Below are positions 15,801 to 22,169 of a stretch of DNA of 38,688 nt, piece by piece. Positions within the stretch are counted from its first letter, which is position 1. Every line of letters begins with the position of its first letter. The notes below the pieces were generated by a model. The model ran no database searches, was not told where the DNA came from, and saw only the letters and a list, made by a program, of their open reading frames with translations. Position numbers and translations under genes: made by a program. Source of the stretch: Anaerolineae bacterium (lineage in GTDB: Bacteria > Chloroflexota > Anaerolineae > JAAYZQ01); contig JAFGIA010000453.1 of assembly GCA_016929795.1 (NCBI GenBank), forward strand, positions 1 through 38,688, in the 5' to 3' direction.

Positions 15801-16002
15801 GCCCGTCACCTACACGCTCCCCGTGGCGAATGCCATGTGGACCCATGCCTGGTACGACGTGTCGGGGCTCGTCAGTGAGCCGCTGACCCTGACGTTCCGG
15901 GCGATTGGCCTGTCCGTGATCCTGCTGGACGAGGTGAGCTTGGGCTCAGCCCTGCCGGGTGGCTACCTGCTCTACCTGCCACTGGTGGCGCGCAGCCAAT
16001 AG
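12850..16002 (+). CDS. Secreted multidomain SGNH/GDSL hydrolase with N-terminal propeller and C-terminal LPLV motif
   Basis: This 1050-aa exported protein has a signal peptide at about residues 1-25, ending near GAQA. Residues 30-400 form BNR/sialidase-like repeats (IWAVWEGDDGTD, VWVAWSS, LWLAWVG, PWLVWTA, PWVAWHG, MHLAWVA). An SGNH hydrolase follows: block I FGDSITWGG with nucleophile S426, GTND at 496-499 and the catalytic D589-x2-H592. Two Ig/Fn3-like repeats (about 630-730 and 735-830), a small regulatory-like domain (about 835-890) and a jelly-roll-like carbohydrate-binding module (about 895-1030) come next. The C-terminus is YLLYLPLVARSQ, a motif I associate with surface proteins of Chloroflexota. 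The likely role is removing acyl groups from an extracellular glycan, perhaps the product of this gene cluster. Confidence 0.85.
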   Translation: MKQPRMLAWMIVALLLIGYVLPVGAQATEPWAPARDLEQVALTVARDRAGQIWAVWEGDDGTDAELFFSRQVAGAWSTPRPLFHRPDTWDREPSLAAASDGSVWVAWSSTPRDTATLSAVYVSHWAGAEWSPPVLVPMGDAVSASEPCLVAGTEGTLWLAWVGFDGVDDEIWANAWDGQAWSWPWQVSAHDDHRSLYDRQPQMAVGSDGKPWLVWTAHQARVDDEIVFSRWTGTRWTREQGISTDDNLLDVWPALAIDGEDRPWVAWHGSVLDGEQGAHRIFVSRWLPERREWAEEAIVSSPTASPVDEVRPSLAADHAGGMHLAWVAQGPASTELAHARHSAGRWSEPVVVDGEGEPAAVHAVTGATGTPWFLWLDAGADPAQPVQSVALPGAAGPLEEWLADQEPEDTVLVPPIGNRLLAFGDSITWGGYPTNDPFQDPFYPYPSTLEDTLDSRVAPVEVINVGKAGELLRNGKDRIDDEVLAYTPQYVLLMEGTNDVSHNALPSEVYEYMLLAIDTARHAGVDSLKVMVATLPPRLDDKNDNTEDMNLEAIIPAVAEKNIPLCNVWDAFYDYIDAQGLLLRDIYYDDKHPDQEGLDLLAATWYNCMRGVYTWLVEETTPPTTSIESLPPAVGCDADIPISWTGTDNLSWVTDYDVQVSLDGGAWMDWLTGVEETSGIYPAQPYGTVAGFQVRGRDVVGNVSAWSDPAYTTVSGAGELTAYVDPLPATQPVPFTVSWGGSGTCGPTVAYDVQYRIGAGAWIDWKYRTAETSALFDPADPQYGEVHYFRAWAVDGLGNVSASSPEVQTVVARYTLTGWTYNARHQPVANPQVSMVPAPALMRRIAGGGFAAYLADGGVFDVQVSRAELYGPLPAMENLAVNSDVKGLIFVLPPHDDAVVGGGFEEATLEGWQLGGTTLPVLIPQAHTGMGAVKLEDTGSTLSQVITPSLTLSHPTLSFMVRLESAGTASSLEVRLANSTTLSQPVTYTLPVANAMWTHAWYDVSGLVSEPLTLTFRAIGLSVILLDEVSLGSALPGGYLLYLPLVARSQ

Positions 16003-16047
16003 TCGACGGGCCGCGGAATGAGAGTGGAATGCCAGGAGTGACGACGC

Positions 16048-16818
16048 GTGACTGAAAGCGTAGAACAGCCGTATGAAACCGCCACCATGCGTGGCGGGCT
16101 GCGCGCCAACATCGCGCGCTACCGGTCGCGGGTGACCGGGGACGCCGGGTGGGGGCGCTACCTGTGGCAGGGTGCGGTCCTCACGCTCCTGTCCGGCCTG
16201 CCCACTGTCGCCGCATCGGTGCTGCGTCCGCGTTTCTATCGCACGCTGCTCGGCGCCGTCGGCCCCGGCTGCTTTATCGAGCAGGACGTGCGCCTGCTTG
16301 TGCCGCGGCGCATCTATCTTGGCCGGCACGTCATGATCGGGGAGGCCTGTTTCCTCGACGCGAACACGCCCCAGGGGCGGATCGAGCTGCACGACGACGT
16401 ATGGCTGTCGCGTGGCTCCTACATCGTGGCCGGCGAGGCGCAGGTGGTGATCGGCCCATCCACGTACGTCGGGCATCGCAGCCTGCTCTATGGGCACGCG
16501 GGCATCGAGATCGGCCGCGATGTGTTGATCGCCAACGATGTACAGCTTATCTGCGGCGACCACACCTTTGCCCGGCGCGACGTGCCGATCCGTGCCCAAC
16601 CGCCACAGGGCGCGCCAATCGTCGTCGAGGATGACGTGTGGCTTGCCGCGTCGGCCATCGTGCTTGGCGGGGTGACGGTGGGCCGCGGCTGCGTAGTAGG
16701 CGCCGGGGCCGTCGTCACCCACAGCCTGCCACCCTACAGCATCGCGCGCGGCGTTCCGGCCAGGGTAGTGGGGGTGCGCGGCGACGATCCTCCGGGCACC
16801 GGGGAACCCGCCCCATGA
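16048..16818 (+). CDS. Left-handed beta-helix (hexapeptide) acyltransferase
   Basis: This 256-aa protein starts at GTG 16048, preceded by CAGGAGTG. The N-terminal 70 residues include a hydrophobic helix. The remainder is hexapeptide repeats in the manner of WcaF/NodL/maltose O-acetyltransferases, with the catalytic His in CGDHTFARRDVPI and the end signature VGAGAVVTHSLPPYS...GVPARVVG. The enzyme most likely O-acetylates a sugar of the glycan in the cytoplasm using acetyl-CoA. It stands 45 nt after the SGNH esterase gene, which could remove such groups. Its stop overlaps the flippase start as ATGA. Confidence 0.87.
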   Translation: MTESVEQPYETATMRGGLRANIARYRSRVTGDAGWGRYLWQGAVLTLLSGLPTVAASVLRPRFYRTLLGAVGPGCFIEQDVRLLVPRRIYLGRHVMIGEACFLDANTPQGRIELHDDVWLSRGSYIVAGEAQVVIGPSTYVGHRSLLYGHAGIEIGRDVLIANDVQLICGDHTFARRDVPIRAQPPQGAPIVVEDDVWLAASAIVLGGVTVGRGCVVGAGAVVTHSLPPYSIARGVPARVVGVRGDDPPGTGEPAP

Positions 16819-18389
16819 CCACACCTGACCCCCTCCCTTCTGAGGAGACGCCCTTCCCTCCCCCTCCTGCGGGGGGAGAAAAAGATCGGCAGATCTCCCG
16901 CGGCGCCCTCTATGTCGCCATGGGCCAGGGGGCCTTTGTCGTCAGCGGCTACCTGATCCACATGCTCCTGGGGCGCTGGCTCGAGCCGGCGTCGTTTGGC
17001 ACGTTCGGTGTGATCATGACCATCCTGGTGTGGGTCGAGATCACGGTCAACAACGGCGTGCCCGTCGCCCTCCAGAAATTCCTGCCCGACCTGGAAGCAG
17101 CGGAGGCCGGCGCGCAGCGCGAGGCGGCTGTGCTGCACGCAGCCGCGCGCGCCCAGTTGGCCGTCGCCCTGGCCGTATTCGGCGCCATGTTCGTGGCGGC
17201 GCCGTGGCTGGCGACGCTGCTGCGCGACCCTGGCCTCACAGGGTACCTGCGCCTGGCCCTGGTCGACGTGCTGGCGATGGCAGCCTATGCCTACTATCGC
17301 GGCACGCTGAATGGATGGCGTCGCTTTCGCCAGCTCGCGCTGACCATCGGCGCTTACTCGCTCACCAAGCTGGCGGCGATCACCCTGCTCGTGCTCCTCG
17401 GATTGGGCATCCAGGGCGCGCTGCTAGGCAACGTCGCGTCTTCGCTCGGCGGCCTCGCGATGGGGTACTACTGGGCGCGGCGGCGCGGCACCAGGCCCCC
17501 ACAGGTTGCCGGCAGGCGCCGGGTAACTGGCGTCGACGTGCGCGCGATGTTGGCCTTTGTGCTGCCGGCCGCCCTCTTTACGCTGCTCAGCAACCTGCTG
17601 CTCGGCCTCGACCTGATGGGGGTCAAGGCCCTCATGCCCGATGCCGACCAGGTGGGCTATTACGCGGCAGCGGTCAAGCTCGCCGAGGCGCCGCGCCTGG
17701 TGCTCCTCGCCTTCTCCTTCACCCTCCTGCCCTCTCTGTCGCACGCCATCGCCGCGGCCGACAGGGCGCGCACGCGGCGCTACTTGCAGCAGGCGATGCG
17801 CCTGCTCGGCCTGGTCCTCTTGCCCGTTCTCGCCCTCGTCACCGCCAGCGCAGAGGAACTGGTGGTCCTCACCTTTTCGGCCCCCTACCGGCCGGCGGGC
17901 AGCCTGCTGGCCATCCTGGTCTTTACCTACGCGGCCTACACCGTCTATATCACGCTCGTCACGGTGCTGCTGGCCGAGAACCGGCTGCTGCGTGCCCTCG
18001 CCATCCCGCTGGCGCTGCTGCCGGTCGCCGGCATGGCCGTGTGGGCCGGCGTCACCCACCTCGGGACACGCGGTGCCGCCTATGCGTCGCTCGCGATCGT
18101 ATCCCTGGCGGCGGTCGTCGTCCTCACCTACGTCGTGCGCCGCTTCCGGCCTGTCGACGGCGCCCTCGCACTGTCGCTCGCGCGCATCGCCCTGGCAGCG
18201 GCCGCCGTGTGGGGACTCGGCCGCTTGTGGCCAGCCGGTGGCCTGTGGCTGGTACTCGCCTACGCCCTGGGCGGCGCCCTCTACCTGGTGCTGCTCCTGC
18301 TCCTGGGCGAGGTCCGGCGCAGCGACCTGGTGGAAGTAAGCACCTGGCTGTCGCTGCCGCGGCGGCGCGTAGAAAGAAAAGAATTATGA
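16815..18389 (+). CDS. Polysaccharide/lipid-linked sugar flippase (MOP superfamily, Wzx-like)
   Basis: This 524-aa integral membrane protein has about 12-14 hydrophobic segments and is the expected length for Wzx/RfbX flippases, which turn undecaprenyl-linked sugars to the outer face of the membrane. The start is ATG 16815 (ATGA overlap with the acyltransferase stop). ISRGALYVAMGQGAFVVSGY begins the first membrane segment. The first 30 residues are Pro/Glu-rich and are partly encoded by a C/G palindrome (16858-16878), so they may be recent additions. The stop overlaps the next start, again as ATGA. The cargo is presumably the glycan built by the upstream transferases. Confidence 0.88.
   Translation: MTTPDPLPSEETPFPPPPAGGEKDRQISRGALYVAMGQGAFVVSGYLIHMLLGRWLEPASFGTFGVIMTILVWVEITVNNGVPVALQKFLPDLEAAEAGAQREAAVLHAAARAQLAVALAVFGAMFVAAPWLATLLRDPGLTGYLRLALVDVLAMAAYAYYRGTLNGWRRFRQLALTIGAYSLTKLAAITLLVLLGLGIQGALLGNVASSLGGLAMGYYWARRRGTRPPQVAGRRRVTGVDVRAMLAFVLPAALFTLLSNLLLGLDLMGVKALMPDADQVGYYAAAVKLAEAPRLVLLAFSFTLLPSLSHAIAAADRARTRRYLQQAMRLLGLVLLPVLALVTASAEELVVLTFSAPYRPAGSLLAILVFTYAAYTVYITLVTVLLAENRLLRALAIPLALLPVAGMAVWAGVTHLGTRGAAYASLAIVSLAAVVVLTYVVRRFRPVDGALALSLARIALAAAAVWGLGRLWPAGGLWLVLAYALGGALYLVLLLLLGEVRRSDLVEVSTWLSLPRRRVERKEL
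16858..16878. repeat. C/G palindrome inside the flippase N-terminal codons
   Basis: CTCCCCC (16858-16864) and GGGGGAG (16872-16878) form a 7-bp stem with a 7-nt loop, preceded by other CCCTCCC tracts. It encodes FPPPPAGGE in the flippase N-terminus. It resembles the C8-TCGA-G8 element at 8585-8604 in composition and in its place at a gene end. Confidence 0.5.
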
Positions 18390-20059
18390 CACACACACGG
18401 AAGGTCATTATCCTCGGGCTCGACGGAGCCACGTTCGACGTCCTCCTGCCCCGCGTGGAGGCGGGCCAGATGCCCCACCTGGGCCAGCTTCTGTCAAGTG
18501 GCGCCAGCGGCACGCTGCAATCCACCATCCCCCCCTTTAGCGCACAGGCGTGGGTGTCGATGGCCACGGGCAAGAACCAGGCGCGCCACGGTGTCGTCGA
18601 CTTCTGGCAGCGCCAGCCGGACCTCAGCCCGGGCGGGCGGCGCGATTTCGTCGACGCGCGCCAGGTGCAGGGCGAGACGTTGTGGCAAGTCGCCGGTCGT
18701 CACGGCCTGCACGTGGGCATTGTCAACGTGCCTGTCACCTACCCGCCTCACCCGGTGCATGGCTACCTGGTATCTGGCTTTCTCACCCCCCAGGGCCGCA
18801 CCGACTATGCCTACCCGGCCGATCTGCGACGCGAGATCGAGGCCCTGGTGCCTGGCTATGAGCCCGACCCATTCGATCCCGTGGCGGCCACGGCGAGCCA
18901 GGCGCTCGCCCTCGCCGGCTGGATGGAAAAGCACGAGCGCGTGGCACGCCACCTGGCAGAGACGCGCCCCGCGGACCTCTATTTCAGCGTCGTGCAGGCA
19001 CTCGATCACCTGCAGCACCTCTTCTGGAACGATGTGGTGGGCGCCGTGCCCGGGGCGGGCACGACAGGTGATGGCGGCTGCGGCACCCTGGTCAATCGCT
19101 GCTACACGCTGGCCGATGACATCATCGGCCACCGCGTGGGGTTGATAGACGAGCGCACCACCCTTTTCCTCGTGTCGGACCACGGCTTTGGCCCCGCCAA
19201 CAAGTCGTTCCACGTGAACCGCTTCCTCGAAGAGGAGGGGCTGCTGGCGATGGGTGGAGGAGAGGCGGGCGACGGGATCGTCGCCCGGCTCGGGCTTACC
19301 CCCGAGAGGGTCCGCGGCGTCGTGCGCCGGCTCGACGTGCTCGGCCTGCGCCGCCACATGGGACGCCTGGCGCGCGTGACACTCGGCCGCCGCCTCGACG
19401 CGCAGCTCACGCCGCCCGTAGATTGGTCACGCACCCAGGCAGTCAGCGGCAGTCCGGCGACAGAAGGAATCTACCTGAACGTGCGCGGGCGCGAGCCGGC
19501 AGGCATCGTCGAGCCGGGCCAGGCCTACGAAGCGCTGCGCGAGCGGATCATCACCGCTTTAGGCGCCCTGCACGACCCCGAGACAGGCGAGCCTGTGGTG
19601 CGCGCCGCCTATCGCCGCGAAGAGATCTATGCCGGGCCATTTCTTGACCAGATCCCCGACGTCGTGTTCGACCTGGGCGACGGCCCCTACCTGGCGAACG
19701 ACGCGCTGGGGGCGAATCACGTCATCGCGCCGCTGCCGCCCGACTACCTCCAGGGCCGCCACCGGCCAGCAGGGATTCTCGTGGCCGCCGGCCCGCACGT
19801 GCGCCGTGGTATGCCGATCGAGGGAGCGCGCATCGTCGACGTGATGCCCACCGTCCTCTACAGCCTCGGCCTGCCCGTGCCCCGCGACGTCGACGGGCGC
19901 GTGCTGGAAGAGATCTTTGAGGACGAGTACAGAGAGGCGCACCCGGTGGCCTATGCCGAGCCAGTCGATCGGGCCACAGACAGCGTGGCGCAGGTGTACG
20001 ACGATCAGGACCTGGAAGAGATGGAGCGCCGTCTCCGCGGCCTCGGTTACACGAGCTAG
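18386..20059 (+). CDS. Alkaline-phosphatase-superfamily phosphodiesterase/nucleotide pyrophosphatase-like
   Basis: The true start is ATG 18386, which overlaps the flippase stop as ATGA; the reading frame is open far upstream only because it shadows the flippase gene. The protein has 557 aa and no signal peptide. Metal and active-site residues fit the type I phosphodiesterase family: D13 in GLDGATFD, S52 in PPFSAQAW as candidate nucleophile with TGKNQARHG after it, the D-x2-QH-like stretch ALDHLQHLFW, D265-H266 in VSDHGFG, and a late His in GRHRPAGILVAAGP. Such proteins cleave or transfer phosphate esters. In this operon it may act on a nucleotide sugar or lipid phosphate, but the substrate is unknown. 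It ends the plus-strand run. Confidence 0.85.
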   Translation: MTHTRKVIILGLDGATFDVLLPRVEAGQMPHLGQLLSSGASGTLQSTIPPFSAQAWVSMATGKNQARHGVVDFWQRQPDLSPGGRRDFVDARQVQGETLWQVAGRHGLHVGIVNVPVTYPPHPVHGYLVSGFLTPQGRTDYAYPADLRREIEALVPGYEPDPFDPVAATASQALALAGWMEKHERVARHLAETRPADLYFSVVQALDHLQHLFWNDVVGAVPGAGTTGDGGCGTLVNRCYTLADDIIGHRVGLIDERTTLFLVSDHGFGPANKSFHVNRFLEEEGLLAMGGGEAGDGIVARLGLTPERVRGVVRRLDVLGLRRHMGRLARVTLGRRLDAQLTPPVDWSRTQAVSGSPATEGIYLNVRGREPAGIVEPGQAYEALRERIITALGALHDPETGEPVVRAAYRREEIYAGPFLDQIPDVVFDLGDGPYLANDALGANHVIAPLPPDYLQGRHRPAGILVAAGPHVRRGMPIEGARIVDVMPTVLYSLGLPVPRDVDGRVLEEIFEDEYREAHPVAYAEPVDRATDSVAQVYDDQDLEEMERRLRGLGYTS

Positions 20060-20130
20060 AGGGGGTGCGTGGGCCATCCCGGCCAGGGCCTGGCCTCAGA
20101 ATGCCGGCGTAGTGAGGATGCTGCCCTGTT

Positions 20131-22122
20131 CTACCGATCCCCGCGCACCCACACCGCCATTTGTGATTCGCCCCGGTTCGCCCAGTAGCTATAGGGAATG
20201 GCCGTGAAGGCGCGGCCAGTTGCCATCTGGCCGCGCAGCACATGCACCCCGTCGAATAGCTCGGGCGCTGGCTCGGCATGCGCTGTGCCAGGCAAAATCG
20301 GATCTTGGAACAGGTCGACGCCGGGATTATCTGGACTCTCGAGGCAGTAGACCAGTGGGCCGCGGGTGAGGGCCACCCGACCACGCACGCTGCTCACGCG
20401 CGGGTGCGCCCGCCGCGCGACCACGGGCATCGACAAGTCGATCTCGACCACATCGCCCGCCGACCAGGTGCGCTCGACCGGCAGGTAGAAGGCGCGCTCC
20501 GGGGAATAGCCCGAGGCCGGCCGCTCCCCCCCGGCGCCGTCGGGCGCCGCTGGCACCTCAACCCGCTCCCCGTTCACCGCGACCCGATACCCCTCCGCCC
20601 AGCCCGGCATCCGCAGGTAGAGCGCCAGGCGCGCCGGCTTCTGAGGGAACAGGCGCAGGCGCACCTGCCCATCCCACGGCAGCCAGCTCTCCATCTCTAC
20701 TCCGACCTGTACCCCGACATCTACCGCGGCCCGGTTCCCAATGTACTGGTGCACCCACAGCGCGCCGTCGTCGACAGAGTAGATGTACTGCCCCAGCCAC
20801 GCCCAGGTGCGTGACAGGTTCGACGGGCAGCAGGGCACGGCGTACCAGGGGCGGCGCGTGACCCCCCCACGCGAGGCGAGTGGGTTGTTGTAGAGGTAGG
20901 AGCGACCGTCGAGGCCCATGCCCACAGACGCCGCGTTATAGAGCTGCCACTCGAACAGGTCGGCATAGCGCGCCTCGCCCGTCAGCAGCAGCATCTCCCA
21001 GTTCCAAAAGATCGCCCCGAGCGCCGCGCACGTCTCGGCGTAGGCGTATTCGGGGTCGAGCTCGTAATCGCGGCCAAAGCCCTCGATGCCTGGCAGCGAG
21101 CCGATGCCGCCGGTGACGTACATGCGCCGCGCGACCATGTGCGACCACGCCGCTTCGAGCGCGGCGCGCAGCAGATCGGCCGATGGCCCGCTCCCCCGCT
21201 CGCGGCAGAGCATCGCCGCGGCCGTCTCCAGGTAGGCGAAACGCACGGCGTGGCCCACGGGCACCCGCTGCTCGCGCAGGGGGCGGTGCTGCTGAAAATA
21301 GTTGCCCGTAAGCGCGCTCAGATAGTAGCGCGCGCCCATGCCCCGCGGCTTGGCCGCCACGTTACCAGGCGGCAGGTGAAAGGGTGACTCGCCAGGGTGG
21401 TGCGCCCTGTACTCGGCGCGGCGGCGGGCCACCTCTTTTGACCTGCGGCCGACGGCCGAGTTCTGGCGCAAGATGAGCGGCGCAAAGGGACGGACGCACC
21501 CACGCTGCTCGACGAACTGCTCTGCCAGGTCAAGGTAAACGCCTCGGCCTGCTGCCCGGTAGAGGCGAAGCAGGGCAAGCTCGATCTCTTCGTGGCCCGG
21601 CGTGGCCGGGGGCCCGGCCCCGGCAAAATCGGCCACGATCCGGTCGGCGGCCTTTTCTGCCAGCGCCAGGAGGTCTCGCCGGCCGGTGGCCTGGTGGTGC
21701 GACACGCCCGCCTCGATCAGGTGACCGTGGCAGTAGAGCTCGTGCTCAATCTGCAAATTCTCCCAGCGGGTGCCGGGAAAGTGGATCTGGTTGTAGGTAT
21801 AGAGGTAGCCATCGGGCTGCTGCGCGGCGGCCAGGAGGGTGATCAGGTCATTGACTCGGCGGGCCAGGGTGGGCAGGGGATGCTGGACGAGGGCACGCGC
21901 CGCGGCGTCGAGCCATTTGTAGGCGTCCGAGTCGGCAAAGAACCAGCCCTCGCGAAAGGCGTCGCTCTGGCCCGCGGCGATGCGGAAATTCTCGATACAG
22001 CCGGAGGCGATGAGCTGCTCCCACTGGTGGGGCAGGGCATCGCGGGCGTTCATCTTCAGGCGCGGGCCCCAGAAGCTGCCGCTGACAATGACTTGATGTG
22101 GCGCGAGCTCGTGCATGGTCAT
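20131..22122 (-). CDS. GH127-type glycoside hydrolase (beta-L-arabinofuranosidase-like, DUF1680)
   Basis: This 663-aa cytoplasmic-looking enzyme has no signal peptide. It has the (alpha/alpha)6 barrel expected for GH127: FWGPRLKMN near the start, ENFRIAAG, DGYLYT, HELYCHGHL. Active-site residues of the characterised Bifidobacterium HypBA1 (E322, E338, C340, C417, C418) match E347 (in GIEG), E363 and C365 (in AETCA) and C431-C432 (in CCPSN). A zinc-thiolate Cys mechanism is therefore expected. Family members release beta-L-arabinofuranose and some other furanosides. The start is ATG 22122 or the second ATG at 22116, with no clear ribosome site and a hairpin just upstream. It faces the glycan run tail to tail across 71 bp. 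Confidence 0.88.
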   Translation of the reverse strand: MTMHELAPHQVIVSGSFWGPRLKMNARDALPHQWEQLIASGCIENFRIAAGQSDAFREGWFFADSDAYKWLDAAARALVQHPLPTLARRVNDLITLLAAAQQPDGYLYTYNQIHFPGTRWENLQIEHELYCHGHLIEAGVSHHQATGRRDLLALAEKAADRIVADFAGAGPPATPGHEEIELALLRLYRAAGRGVYLDLAEQFVEQRGCVRPFAPLILRQNSAVGRRSKEVARRRAEYRAHHPGESPFHLPPGNVAAKPRGMGARYYLSALTGNYFQQHRPLREQRVPVGHAVRFAYLETAAAMLCRERGSGPSADLLRAALEAAWSHMVARRMYVTGGIGSLPGIEGFGRDYELDPEYAYAETCAALGAIFWNWEMLLLTGEARYADLFEWQLYNAASVGMGLDGRSYLYNNPLASRGGVTRRPWYAVPCCPSNLSRTWAWLGQYIYSVDDGALWVHQYIGNRAAVDVGVQVGVEMESWLPWDGQVRLRLFPQKPARLALYLRMPGWAEGYRVAVNGERVEVPAAPDGAGGERPASGYSPERAFYLPVERTWSAGDVVEIDLSMPVVARRAHPRVSSVRGRVALTRGPLVYCLESPDNPGVDLFQDPILPGTAHAEPAPELFDGVHVLRGQMATGRAFTAIPYSYWANRGESQMAVWVRGDR

Positions 22123-22124
22123 AC

Positions 22125-22164
22125 TTGGAAGGCTGAAAGATTAACCAATCTTCCAGCCTTCCAA
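22125..22164. repeat. 18-bp near-perfect inverted repeat before the GH127 start
   Basis: TTGGAAGGCTGAAAGATT (22125-22142) and AATCTTCCAGCCTTCCAA (22147-22164) pair with one mismatch, which is a G-U or A-C pair depending on the strand, around a 4-nt loop. The repeat fills the 47-bp gap between the topoisomerase A stop (22170) and the GH127 start (22122). It may end the topoisomerase transcript or hide the GH127 start. There is no T-run. Confidence 0.6.
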
Positions 22165-22169
22165 CCTTC

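Noticed and set aside
17030..18385. Long open frame of 452 codons in front of the phosphodiesterase start, in a frame different from the flippase
   Set aside because: It shadows the flippase gene; its Arg/Pro/Ala-rich translation has no protein-like pattern, and the ATG 18386 with ATGA overlap and a good N-terminus explains the real gene.
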